DNA from: Acanthaster planci | Lineage: Eukaryota > Echinodermata > Asteroidea > Valvatida > Acanthasteridae | Length of the DNA stretch: 49,749 bases | Assembly (NCBI RefSeq): GCF_001949145.1 | Contig: NW_019091457.1 | Location: 126,001 to 175,749, forward strand | Reading direction: 5' to 3' | Shown: positions 1-12,700 of the stretch, in pieces | Numbering within the stretch: the stretch's first letter is position 1 | How the letters are laid out: each line of letters opens with the position of its first letter | Translations under genes and position numbers: made by a program | Notes under the pieces: model-generated | Told to the model about the DNA's origin: nothing | Seen by the model: the letters and a program-made list of their open reading frames with translations, nothing else | Database searches by the model: none

Positions 1-375
1 AGGAGGGTCGAGAGCCGGGAGATTTCTACTTGTACATGAAAGTGAGTGAAACACTTGACAACGTGAGGTTAATACATGTGATTGTTGAAACTCAAATCGA
101 CACCATGCGCAAGTTTAAAATTCCGCAACAATTTTCAGAGTGCAAATATCACTGGCCAATTCATGTTTATGCACATTAGTTGCAATTTGTGCAAAAAAGT
201 AAAAATCACACATTGAGAACCTAGCACAAGTTTTGTTGGGGTGTGGAATTTTCACCATCCTGAAATTTGTGATCAAGTGCTTAAGTGTTCACAAAAAACA
301 ATCAATAACAAAGATATGTAATACAAAACTGCTGCTAACTGCTTGTTGACTACAATGACCTAAAAATACAAATCT

Positions 376-433
376 CAAAATATGGAGGGCCTGACGTTTC
401 GATGGGTCGAAACGTCAGGCCCTCCATATTTTG
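376..433. repeat. Perfect 27-bp hairpin
   Basis: Two arms of 27 bp (376-402 and 407-433) are perfect reverse complements around a 4-base loop TGGG. The arm contains GGGCCTGACGTTTCGA. It looks like a very small palindromic element or the stem of a transposon terminus. It is not followed by a T-run terminator and sits in the NHP2 intron. Confidence 0.85.
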
Positions 434-717
434 AAAAATAATAACAGTGAGAACTTTTTGGGCAGGAGAATTATCATTATCATCGATCTAAAGAAGTCTT
501 CATTATGAGCAAACGTTGGAAAAATGTCAAATTGGTCTTGTTGGAAATCAAATAGAAACCTTCCCTTTATTGTTCCATACTCACTGGCCACTTTCAAGTT
601 TGATGACAAGAGCATTTCCAATTTGAAGGGGAAATTTCTCTTTTCTTCCCACATGAGAGTAAACCTTACCATCATTAATGATACTATATCAACAGTAAAA
701 ACACCATCAACCTGTGT

Positions 718-830
718 GAATTGCAGTAGTTAAGCGGTTACAGCATAATGGTTTGTGATGCGTGGGGTGTGGGTCCGGTTCGAATCCCAGGTTGAAATTA
801 TGGCAGGGAGGATTTTTTTTTAAGGAAAAT
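718..830 (+). repeat. tRNA-derived SINE head
   Basis: A pol III box A-like TAGTTAAGCGG (727-737) is followed about 50 bp later by box B GGTTCGAATCC (777-787), the spacing of a tRNA gene. The intervening arms do not fold into a good tRNA cloverleaf, so a SINE head or degenerate tRNA pseudogene is favoured over a functional tRNA. Confidence 0.55.
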
Positions 831-996
831 AAAGCCCAAATGTTATAGGAGCCTAATTTCACACGTAAAGTTTTTATGGTTGGTTGGGCATCTCGATGTC
901 ATGCATTGTGCATGGTTGTGAACCGTGGTTTGGCTTCATACATGTGAATGCATATAATCATTGCAACTATGACCTGCCACTGAGTGCCAGACTAAC

Positions 997-1165
997 CTTT
1001 CTTGACACTTTTGTAGAGCTTCTTGGTCAACTTTTTTGAGGCAAGAGGGTTAGCGATTGGCGCCACTCGTTGCACCAGATCTTCATAAGTCAGCTCTTGT
1101 TCGTTATCTTCAGCTGGCTCAGATTTTTCCGAGTTTTCCTTGTCCTTCTTTGGAGTTTTTCCCAT
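997..1165 (-). CDS. NHP2: NHP2, first coding exon (partial gene)
   Basis: NHP2 is a core protein of H/ACA ribonucleoprotein particles, which pseudouridylate rRNA and snRNA in nucleolus and Cajal bodies and also bind telomerase RNA. This exon encodes 56 residues plus one base. The first 26 residues are a charged Lys/Glu tail starting MGKTPKKDKENSEK. Then comes the conserved start of the L7Ae fold, with the stretch PIANPLASKKLTKKLYKS matching the NHP2 family (PIAQPLASRRLTRKLYKC in human). The exon ends at an AAAG/GTTAGT donor in phase 1, where human NHP2 also splits an alanine codon. The ATG at 1165 is preferred over the longer open frame to 1306, because the extra residues come from a TGTACA microsatellite. 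SNU13 is a relative but fits less well. The remaining exons lie beyond the left edge. Confidence 0.85.
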
Positions 1166-1194
1166 TTTTTTAACTGGACGTATCAAGCAAGTTT

Positions 1195-1290
1195 CCCACG
1201 CGAAGTCATTTACATGTACTGTTTTTGTACATAATACATGTACATGTACTGAACACTGTACATGTACGTATATGTACACGTGCAAATAAA
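1195..1290. repeat. TGTACA-type microsatellite upstream of NHP2
   Basis: Interrupted runs of TACATGTAC and TGTACATGTAC lie just 5' of the NHP2 start codon. The same self-complementary motif recurs at 46860-46915, 47880-47935 and 48400-48420. Confidence 0.7.
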
Positions 1291-2400
1291 TACGTTCAGC
1301 ACGCATTCGTCTAAACCCTGCACAATGTATTTGTGTGGCCGGACACCCAGACGACTTTTGTCAAACTTTCATAGCGAGCGCACGGTACTTGCATCAGGGT
1401 CCCTATCTAAAGAGGGGTAATATTTATTTATTTTTTTCTATAAATAAACAGCTAAATCAATATCAATTTCTTCTTTCAAGAAACTAAAAGTGATTTCCAA
1501 ATCATTAACATTACTTTTGATTCTGTTTAATTGAAAAGATCCACTTTTCTCCTCCTCCCGAAAGCGTGTCGATCACGTGACTCATGTGAGGGAGCTTATC
1601 CTAAATCTCGGCATCATTATCGTCTATAAAGCTGACGAGTAGGTTTAAAGCTTAAACCTTCAGCACTAAGCGAAAATACCTCCGAACATTGCCCTCATTA
1701 ATACACATTTTGACGACGGTTTTAATAAAAAGGGGCCATACTGAGTTGAAAGATCGTACCTTAGACACGAATTTCTTGAGACTGAAGCCAAAATATAAGA
1801 CGAAGCCGATATTTGGAAATACCAATGCGCTTCTCCTGAACGGGGTATATATTTCTTAGCTTCGCGTTCTGGAAGTCAGCCAATCATGCAGTGTGTGGGA
1901 GAGGAGAGTGTGATTTCTAGATTGCATCTGTCGAGATTTTCTCCCATTTTGTACAGATCAACGCACTTTATCACTTACTAATTAGGCCTCCCTCCAAAGC
2001 AGCCCTTTAGCAGGTTTTTTTTTGCAAATCATTACCTGAATGTCTCATCTTTCCCCAGATTTCAGGGGAAAACCGAACTGAATATACATGTAGTATCATA
2101 CGAGAATTCAATCCTGTGGCAAAGGGGGAGATGCACCTCGAACTCAAGGCCTCTGCCTCCCCCCACACACACTCCGAGAACGAAAACAATTATGGCAATA
2201 TACTGCCTTGGGCTGTGTTTTAACTGTGACCGAACCCATCGAGTGTCCCTCTCCAGAAAATGAGGACCCCAAGCGTCCCCCCTGCCAAATGCACCCCAGT
2301 TACAGCATTGATTCCATCCAAAAGATTTTCAAAGCAAACCCCAAAGTGCATTAAACACAGAACAAATGACTCCAGATACACTGAAACTGGTCTTTGTAAG
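1291..2400. other. NHP2 upstream / intergenic region
   Basis: No coding sequence is supported here. The stretch should contain the NHP2 promoter and the gap to the PUF60 3' end. No TATA box or other promoter element could be assigned with confidence. Confidence 0.5.
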
Positions 2401-2406
2401 TTTATT
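2401..2406 (-). terminator. Candidate PUF60 polyadenylation signal
   Basis: TTTATT on the plus strand reads AATAAA on the minus strand, about 1.3 kb after the PUF60 stop codon. It would give a 3' UTR of about 1.3 kb. No other exact AATAAA was noticed between the stop codon and this point, so it is a reasonable but untested polyadenylation site. Confidence 0.35.
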
Positions 2407-3701
2407 ACACAGGTTTCAGTTCACCAGAATGGATTTGTTGGGGGGCTCACATTAAAAAAAACAAAACGAAACGGACAGGGAAAAACTACACAATGTACAG
2501 GCAAAACTGCAACAGACGCTTTGAAATTTCTTACTTTGAAGTTCTTTGAACCGTACCCGGGAGACTGTATCTAGATACTTATGACACATCTTGGCTCTTT
2601 GATTACATGTACTCCCCATTATGTTACACTTTTAAAATTTTTATACAGTGAAGAAGCAAATACATGTATTTAAGTGAGGCCAAGTTCAATGAAAGTAAAG
2701 TAAGCTAGCCACAGGGCAAACTTTGCAGCCTCTGTTTACAGCAAGCAGGTGATGTGGTCCCATCAACCGATTACTGCCTTTGTTCTGAACTTGTTAACCT
2801 CTTCTCAAAAACACAGGCAGCCTGGCGTAGCATTTTTACCCATGACTTGCTGAAGCATTTTTCAAATTAAGTTCATGTCCCCACCCCACCCCCAAAAAAA
2901 TAGCACTGAGTCTACAGTAAATATTTTGTGGCAATTTGCTGCAATAGCCTTCCTCACTGACATCACCTACAAAGCAAGAAATGTGGCCCTGATTCATCCA
3001 AACCGGTAAACACTTTTTTAAATCCACAGACATCCCAGCTCAAGCCCCCTTTTTCTGACAGTAAAACCAGACAGACCAGGTAACTCTCAAAAGAAATGTC
3101 CAAAACGCGACCCATGGCCAGAGAGCGGAAACGGTGAGCTTTGCTTACACCAACATTCTGTTAAAAATTTAAGCTGGGCATACATCACTTCACCACTTTC
3201 CTCGAGGTGGAACTTCGCCTAAGATTTTCTGCAGTGCAAAGGTCAGCACACTGAGGTTCAACGGCACTTGAGATTTCTTTCAATAATGCACACATAATGC
3301 AAAAATACAATGCAGAAGTTAATGTGTCATTACGTTGTAGGTAAGTTTATGGTAGTTGAAGAAACTTCCGTGAACACATGTACCCACAGGTGCCACAAGC
3401 AGAACTAGAAAGAACCGGAATACCCTGAATACTGGTCAAAATCTCGTAAGTGTTGTAAATGATTAACAGATGAAACATTTGTTTTGCAATATTCAATGAC
3501 CATTAAGCTCTTGAAACAAAGCCCAAATATGCTTTAACTGTCTAATTTTTCGTAAGCATTAGTGGTTTTTTTTTTCAAATGGAGCCCAGAGCACCACTGG
3601 CACTACATGCAGGTTTTTGTGGTTGTACGTTATCGTTTGTTTGCTTGTTTCCTTTAATAACGAAAAATAAAAGCAATGAATAATAATGGCTCGGGAAGAT
3701 T
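2407..3701 (-). other. Probable PUF60 3' UTR
   Basis: This sequence lies downstream of the PUF60 stop codon (TGA at 3704-3702). Open frames on both strands here are short and show no recognisable protein features. It is assigned to the 3' UTR because the first good AATAAA lies at its far end. Confidence 0.4.
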
Positions 3702-6700
3702 TCAGCCGGAGAGATCGCTGGCATCAAACTTGGCCTGCGGGTAGGATTCTGCCTTGACCATGTGACCCCCGAACCACCTGCCGTTGAGTGCCTCAATTGC
3801 TGCTTCTCCCTCTGGAAAAACAAAAGTACACGACAACACATACATGAGTATCTCCGGTTTTGGAGCAAGAGACTTTATGAACTAGGTCAAAATCTCACGC
3901 TGAGTAACTGGTAAACGGGTGGTGATTGGCTTCGGTGCAAAGGTTTCACGGCACTCAGTTGGCTACTTTGGAGGGATGCTAAACGCATCGACAAACTCTA
4001 CGGTGTACTTGTCTTGGAAGTGACAACTCTTCAGGAACGCTGTAAATCTACGTCCAACTTGCATCCCAGGACTAACGTTTCTGAAAAACATTCACCATGC
4101 CGGATTTTGCTGAGCTTGAAAGGTCGGTTTGCAACAACGGAAAAACCTGTCGGTGTGCCTCGGGGCTTGTTTGGTTTTTCTCGAATTCTGGAAGGAGGTT
4201 GGCCAGGACTTCTCTCACAGAGCTACTCAGCCTACGGCAGCAGGCAGCTAGAAACCTGCTTCTGCAAGGCAAACGTTTCCTATGCAGGCCAAACTCCTAC
4301 GCTCGGCAGCTCAATCAATCAACCAAGGTTTTAACGAGTGTTGACTCACCGCTGGGGTCGCTGAACTCCACGAATATCTTCACGATGACCTCGGCATCTT
4401 CTTCCTCCCCTTGCCGCTCCTGGTAGATGACCACTCGGTTGACCTGGCCAAACTTGCCGCACTCTTCGGTCACTTCGCCTTCCAAGTCGTCATCCAGGTC
4501 CTCCTTGTCCACCATGTTGCGCAGGACGACGACCCGTGACTGAAACAAAGAATTTAAAAGATTGGATATTTTGGTACATGAAACTTCCAATTTGATGGGA
4601 CACTGTACTGGGCTTGCGCTTCAAGGTGAGAAAAATTTGCTTGATACAAATTTACGTTAAGCATAACTTCGTCAGGACTCATTATTTCGATGCCACATTG
4701 GCTGTACCCTATTTTTATATGCAAATATTTATACGATTTGCACAATTTTGTGCTGAAGATTATGACATTGGTCCCTGGCGCTTGATTATAGGTGCCTACG
4801 TACCTCGGCCTTCCGCAAAAGCTTCTGCATGACCATGTGCCTGGCGCTGGTGCCCGAGATGGTCATGTTCTCTTGTTCGCTGATGGTCTGTGGCAGCTCG
4901 CTCTCCAGTTTCTTCTTGGCGTCCTCAGCTGGCTCGGCCGCGGCCTTAGCAGCTGCCGCAGCTGCTGCCACTGCTTGGCCGGCGGCCGCCACGGCTGCAT
5001 TGGCCTGCTGGGCCATGGCGGCCATCGGGGCAGTCAGGGTGGGGTTCATCATCAGTGAGGAGGTGGTGACAGTGATTGTGGGGATGGGCGGACGGATAGG
5101 AGTCACGCCTGAAAAGATGGAGAGAAAAATAAAGAAACTATCGTAAAATATCATAAAATGCCTTCTCTCGACTAGTTTGTGAGGGTTCTCTTGGTTGAAA
5201 ATTATGCAAAGTATGCATGTACTGGACACAAATAAGGATTGGCATCACACTTTCGCCTATTACCATTCTGTCTATTCGTCCTATGTTTGAGCATGTGTAC
5301 AGCTGTGGGTTTTGTGCACATTCCACTGAAAACTTGTGATGGCATTGAATAAAAACCAAGTCAGAATACTACTGCTATTTACACTAAGATCAATTAAAAC
5401 ACATCACATTTTTTGCCAAGTTTGTGAGAACCAAACTTGGCTTGGGCATTAAAGCCCGAAGCTGCATAAAAACTGTCAAAGTAAAGATGAATGCCAATGA
5501 ATCAGACCAGCACACGTGCACAGAGTATCAAGTCGCCTCATAAAACTCCAGTTCCTCATGTGTGTCGAGTACTTCCAAACAGATTTCAAAACAGCGCTTT
5601 GAAAGTCATTCTGGTAAGAGGTATTCGAACAACTGGTTCACACTTTACCTGTGATAATACCCGGCGCATTGGAAGCCATGACAGCCTGGGGCATGTTAAG
5701 GAGACCGAGTTGCGGTGCCGTCAGCAGGCCGGCTCCTGGCAGGGCCTGGGACAGCGTGGAGGGGGCAAGATTGAGCACTGCCGCGGCCGCTGCTGCTGCT
5801 GGGGCCGCAACAGCATCGAGGGCCTGCGCAAAGGGAGAGATACAGATTAGTCAACAGTAACATATGCTGGTGGGGGGGGCAGGCGGATAATGACAGGGAT
5901 TTCATAGGCAATCTGGAGTACTCAAACCTATACTGGACAAAACTTGGGGCCAATTTGGGGCAACGTATCCATGCGATACATCGTGGGACTACTGTTCAGG
6001 CTATCTTCTGGACTCACAACACTGCACCTTTTTCTCCGTCTTTGGCAATGACAATTTGCTAGAGGTCCCTTGAGCCATTTTAAACCCTGACGTGAATAAA
6101 ACGCACATGGTTACTCGCTGCAGAGTACAGATTCTCACAAGCGGCCAAGTGGGACCGGTTTGATGACGGTGCAACAGTCGCTGGAAAACAGCACTGCTTC
6201 AGTGACGGCTGCCTCTTCAGGAAATGGCAATGGAAAAAACGCCGCGAAAGACGCGTCCTTGTTTGTCTTAAAGTCCAGCGGTCATGAGCGAGATGGGAAA
6301 CAAAAAGACCCGGTCCCCAAGTTGATTTCTCACCTGGATTTTGGCTGTTGCTGCTGCAGCGGCGACAGCCGCGGCTGGTGGGAGACCACCTTGTGTTGTC
6401 GCCGTTGGAATGCTCGCCAGTGGAGGGGTGATCGACTGCATCAGACACAAAAAAAAAACCACTAATCCTTTACCTGAGCAGAGCACGTGGAAATTAATCC
6501 ACTTGTGTGACAGAAAGTCATTTTTGAAGGAACAAGCGACAGAGAATATCTTTGGCACATTTCATCTCCTGGAGCATTCCCCGTAACTCTAGAGAATGCT
6601 TCACACTGCAACATCCAGCACTTCCCAAGCACTAACACGGCAGAGCTTAAAGCAACACCAGGATCTACCCTTATGAAAATCAGTCATATTTTTGGCCCAC

Positions 6701-9700
6701 AGGGGCTGATTAAACTATGGCTTGCTGTCAGTACACAAAGGCAAACAGACGAAGTCACTGAGTGTTAAAAACTCGTCCTCAGCTGGCAACACAGCACATA
6801 AACACCATCGCTAAATAATAAATGGGGAATAAAACCATTAAAAAGTGCTGAAGCAAATATACATTTTGGCGCAAAGCTGGGGTGATAGTTCGGCCAATAT
6901 GAACAGTGGACAATGCGAAGGGGCGTCTACTCAGGATATTGAGGCGGTGAGTGTACTTACTCTACCAACACGGAGATACTGGCCTCCCAGGTCAAACAGG
7001 TTCATCGAAGCGATGGCGTCCTGTGCAGACTGCATGGTCTCATACTCGATGAAGGCGTAACCCCTGTTGTGGGCAACCCAAAAAAACACAAGTGCTCAGA
7101 GCAGTGCCGATCAGAACACTTCCAACTGAGAGGTGAATGAGAAATTTGGTTACAGCTACCAAGTATTACAAAAAAAAAAACTGTACAGTGGGACTTACTT
7201 GTGTTTGTTCGTGGCCGAGTCTAGGGGCAGTGCACAGCTGGTGATCTTTCCAAACGCTTCAAAGACGCTGAAGCAAAAGAGAGGCAGAAAGTGGAGTGGC
7301 AGAAATCAACAATTATCAAAACCTGTGACACTTTGTGAAAAAAGGATTCCCCCATGAGAAACACTGCCGTTCTAGCTAGGCAGGTCCTCACCAAGCTTTA
7401 AGTTACAATGCATTTTTTTTAGAAATATCAGTAGTTGCATTTAATGGACTGTAGCAAGGTTGGGAACAAAAGTCACTATTAAGCCCTTCACTCCAGATCA
7501 TGCATTAATATGGAAGACATCTCCTGAGTTGTAAAACAAAGAGAAACTTTTAACTAGTCCGTGGAGGTAAAGTGTGGGAAGCCCTCGGGCGGGCCACAGG
7601 CCAGGTCTGAGTTGTGCCTCGAGGCATGAGAAACGATCAAGGCTCTGACTGAAGAGAGCCTACTTCCCAACCTACCTCTTGATGTCTTCTGTGGACAGGT
7701 CGCCATGGATGGAGGCGACGTAGATGCGGGGATGGTTCTTGGATTCCTCCATGAGTTGGTCCACCACAGGCTGGGCCTGGGGCATGTTGCTCGGCCGACC
7801 GACCTGCGCAGATACCAATTTCATAATTATCATTCCTCGGGAAAACCCACGTTAATATGCCCACCAACCAAATACTAACCTCAATTTGTAACTCCCCCCC
7901 CCAAAAAAAAACACAGGTGTATGCAGTGCTTTCATCTGACCTCAAGTTCGCTCAAGTTTCTTCCTTTAGCTCTGGGGTCCACAGTGTGTATAACCCTTCC
8001 TCATGGCCTGATTGACTTACATACAATGCAACAATTACTGCAGAGAATCCATGAGTGCCATCTGAAGAGTATTCACTTCTTTAAGTACATTGCAATGTTT
8101 GAATATATATAAAAATACTCTGGATACCTGCATAGCCTATTCAAAGCATTACTTTGCTGAACCCTTCACTGTAGCAATGTCATTGAAAGTGAGGAACTAG
8201 AAAGGATTCTGACTTGCAGTTTGTGCTCGTAAAGCCTTGTTACTTGCTGACCTAAAAATCATCCTGGAAGTAACATCAGCTATTAAAACGCTTAGGTAAG
8301 TAGAATTTTACATATCATTCGGCATTTCCCCCAGCAACTCGGCCTTACCTTGATGTTTCGTCCACCGATCATGACCCCGTTCATTTGGTCCAGGGCCAGC
8401 TGAGCCGCCTCGGGCAGGTCGTACTCCACGAAGGCGAAGCCCTTGTGCTTCATGGTGATGGGGTCCCAGGACATGTTGATGCTCTTGATGGGGCCGAAGG
8501 GGCTGAAGGCCTGCCGGACGGTGTCCTCCCGCAGCTCGAAGCTGATGGAGCCCACGTAGACGCGGCACATCAGGGCAATGGCCCGCTGGCGCTGGGCGGC
8601 CATCTGCAGATTGCTCATTTGCTGAGCGGGAACCAAAACAACACAGTAAATTCGATGCCAACAGAAATACCATTTGACTGATGGCACCACTTAACCCTCC
8701 AATGCTGAAGTCACTCTTTGGGTCACTTGGTAAACACCTCAAAGAAGCACAGCTGTGTTNGTTCCATGTAGAAAACGCATGCAAGAGAGTGACCATGGGC
8801 ACTCGTGCATACTTGTGCTGTAAAACCAAAGGAGGGTTAATACAATGCAGTTCCTGAACTATGTGGATCCCACCCCTTGACAGGAAATAAACATCTTGCT
8901 CTAGAATTTCATTTGGATCACTTCAGCCGAACTGTCAAAACATTAGCTAGTCTAGGACAGTGCTTCAACAGTATTGGCTGTCCACTTCAGGTTGCTGGAC
9001 TGGGATACACTGTTCAAAAACTCAATCTAATGAGCATAATGGATAGGAATTCAGACATCATCAACAATCAACCACAGGGGTGTGAGTGGCCACTTAAAAT
9101 TAAGGTTGAAAACAGCTAGCAAAAAGCTGAAATGTAAAAGCTCCAATACTTTGGACGGACCAGGTGTACAAAAAAGCTGAAATTCATTGTCAACATCCAA
9201 ACAAAAAACGCTGAAATCAGCTACAAAGCTGAATTCTCACAGCGCTGTAACCATCACAATTCCTTCCTTGCTGGAAAAGGGCATTTTTTTTCCCATAGCA
9301 GTGCCTCTTCTTTGGTGGGAGCTTACCACATGCGCTCAGATTTATGCGCACTTTTCAGGGGGCCGTACGGCGCTTGTGTGAGTGTTCTAAGAGCACCCAC
9401 AAGCCTGGTCGAAAAGCTTCCAACCATCTCTTCTTCGTTAGCAAACGCGCTTCAACTCAGGGCGGATAGTTGACCCATTTTGTCACTCAAGGTTTACCAC
9501 TATGGAGCACAAGGTGTTCTTTTGCTGAATGTAAGCCACTGTTTGTTTAAACCAATCCAGCCCCAAAAAGGGAAAGGGCCCTTGGAGGGAGGGGAGGGAT
9601 CAGGCCAAACGAAATGTAGGCGGGATCTCACCTGTTGCTGGTGGGCCAGGGTCTGCTTGACCAGCACGCTCTTGATGTTCTGCTCCATGGCGTACTTCTT

Positions 9701-12700
9701 GGCCCGGTTCAGCGCCTCCTGCTGCTCGGGGGTGAGCCTGGGCATGCCTCCAGCCAGCAGGCCCATCTCCTTCTTGGCTCCCGGCCCGGCCAGCACGGGC
9801 CCCATCTGCTCCGCCATCACCATGGGGGAAGGGCTACGGGTCACTGCGGAGAAGTCAAGGTGGTGACAGAGAACAGGTGGTGTTAGAGAAGACCTCAGAG
9901 TGGTTGGTTTTTTCTTCTACGCCTAGGTCCTAAATACAGATTTGGCACACCTGGAAAAATCTCACCCATGCGACTCTTCCATAAAATTTAGTTGCAAGAT
10001 GTAGGTAAAAAACATTGTTATAAAAAAATATTGTTCAAATGGCTTAGGTATCTTTTGAACAGCTGCAGGAAAGTTAGTTAATTTCTTCTCTACTTTCATC
10101 TCAAAAAAATCCACAAACCGACTGAGTGTACTTTGTTCAGCCAATTCTGACAAGCTTTACATTATGCCCAAAATTCTCGATAAAATTGTGGAAAGGAAAT
10201 ACACATAGTGATACACAAAACCTGTCTATGCATTCAGACTGATAGGACAAGTTTGTGAATGGTAAGAATGCATACGATGAGGCCAAGTACAGCCTTGTCG
10301 TTGGTAGAGCTGTTGCCGGTTAAGAAAAAACAAAAGGGGCGATAAGCCCAACAGTTGCAGAGCCAGACATCGAGGGGGCTAACATGTACAGAACAACTAC
10401 TATAATGCTGTTTACCACAGTCGCTGTCTTATAGGTTGGCGGTGTTGCCATGGTAACAATTGCCATGGCGACCTCTAGCCACACTAGGCCAGGCGGTAAA
10501 CTACAGTACATGGAGCAGAGCTGTTTGTGAGAGTGTGTGTGTGGGTCTCAGCGTAAACTGAAATCTTCAAAATACACAAAAATGCAGAGACAAAAAAAGA
10601 GAGAGAAAAGGAAAAAAAATGAGAGGGGGAAGATAACAAGGGGGAAAAAGGGAGAAAAATGGTAGAGTTAGTCGGCAGAGCATGGCTTGGGGTCCTACAC
10701 GAGGCATACATCTGTAATTTCTTGTATCCAACGGGCCAGACAAGTTACTTCATGGGGGGCACCAGAACATGGTTATGAGTGTCTGTATCTGACGTGACGC
10801 ACATGGCAAACTAATTTCAGACACATCGGCAACATCAAGTGACTTAACAAAAATAACATGTGTACAAATGTATTAACTGGTCGGGCCTTTCCAAAAATTG
10901 AATCCTGGCAATGTTTAACGTGCCTTGAAGTTGCAAGGCAACCTTCAGTTTTACAACTAACCTACGGACACATGTTCATTCGTTCTCCCTGTCAATTGTA
11001 AAAAGCAATGACAGTCTGCATGTATCGGACAAGGATTGGGACAGGTCAAATTATGGGGGTTTTTTGTGTGCTTTAAAGGCAAAATGATAGATGCCAATCA
11101 TGAAATCTAGAGATTACCCGCTTCTTAAGAACTGCTCCCAATTAGAGGATGCACAATCGTGCAACAATACCTGCTTGTTTGTGAACTGTGCCACCGCAAA
11201 TATGCATTAATCGTTCAAAACAAGATTGGCTGCCTTCAGTACAAAATGCAAAGTCTTTCATTAAACCCAGGGTGTTTAGAACCCAAGAGACTCTTTACTT
11301 TCAGCACTCAAGAACAAGAGCACTTGGTTCATACTCAATCAAGTCCAGCTTTTCTGTCAGAACCATAGTACAATTTCCATGGTACGCGATGAAATAAGCA
11401 TACGTTATTAACAGTAACTACACTAAATTGGCTAGCACTTCGTCCGTCGTGTGTGCAACCCTATAAGACAAATTAGAGTAACACAGTTCATAGCCTTTAA
11501 GCGAAAGCCTGCCCACACTTTGACTTGCTCCTGTTAAGACTTGCAGATTGACTCAGCCTGTTGAGTTTTACAGACATTCCCCCTTCGGTAAAAAAAAAAT
11601 CGGCACATTCTTATTCACAAGTGGTGCCATGTCAATGGTTCGAACACTTCTGACGCACATTCCTCAAATGCAGAGATGCAGCCACGACCATCACAAGTCC
11701 TTGTCAGCTGTCACAAGTCCAACCACATGGCCTTTTGGCATGTAAACAGGACGAATGACAATAAAAGGAATGCATCTGTCACAGTTCACTTGAATAGCTT
11801 GCTGCTTGGCCTCAGGGAGGACGACTTTTGATGGACTGGCAGGGCCTTGTGAAGGGTTGTGATGGCCATGGCTGCCATGCTGCTGATATGGGAGGATGCG
11901 TCTAGCAGGGAGGGGGGGGACAGCCCAAACGTTACTTGGAGCTAAGCGTTTGTGTTAATCGGAAAAGCTAGGAATACAGGCAGCTGTATGGTTTGGATTT
12001 GATAACGAGGCTCCGCTGGCCGCAATCAGAGCAAACCACTTCTGGTTTGGGGGATGTCTTCACGGTCCCTGGTCGTGATCTCATGAATGCACAAAGGAGA
12101 GAACAAAAAAAAGACAGAGAGAGAGACACGCATTACACCGAATCATGGAATCACACAGAATTGCTGAGAACAGTGCTCAACATTTGCTAATGCCCGAGAA
12201 CCACTTTTGTCCGTCACACAGAACTCCACTTATTAAGTTATCAAGTTTTCAAATTTTCGAACAGTTCACACTGATAGATATAAATAAATGTTTCGAGGGG
12301 ATGAAATACAAGTTCAAAAAGAAATTACTGATCTTCCTAATCGGAATCTCGTCTCTTTTTGCGTTTCTTTCATCGGATCTATCTCATCAGAATATAGGTC
12401 AACAAAATAATTCCTACGATTGCTGAAGCGTTTGCTTGTGTACATGAACAATAACAAATGCGGCATGCAGCTCTGTGCTTTCAAAGGCAATGTCAACCTC
12501 TTGAGAGGTTTTTCTCTAATTAGGACCTGTTTAGGGACCTGAATGACCTGTCAAGGAAAAATAAAAATAAAAACGACTGAGTAAAAAAATGAAGACCGGC
12601 AGTGGGAGGTGACTGTTCACTGTTGTTCGAGGGCTGATGATGGGTCCAATCAATGGCTAATGACGAGTCTGCAAAGAAGTAAGGGGTGAGAAATACATGG

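Larger units (their letters stand above)
1..996. other. NHP2 intron 1 (part), with hairpin and SINE
   Basis: This stretch follows the NHP2 exon 1 donor and holds no recognisable NHP2 exon 2, so it is read as intron. It contains a perfect hairpin (376-433) and a tRNA-derived SINE head (about 720-800). The rest is A+T-rich without recognisable signal. Confidence 0.6.

Noticed and set aside
1166-1306. Longer NHP2 N-terminus
   Set aside because: The extra residues are translated TGTACA microsatellite, and known NHP2 proteins have a short charged tail.
4829-5146. Plus-strand alanine-rich frame
   Set aside because: It is antisense to PUF60 exon 10, whose alanine-rich linker (GCN codons) reads as alanine or serine in antisense frames.
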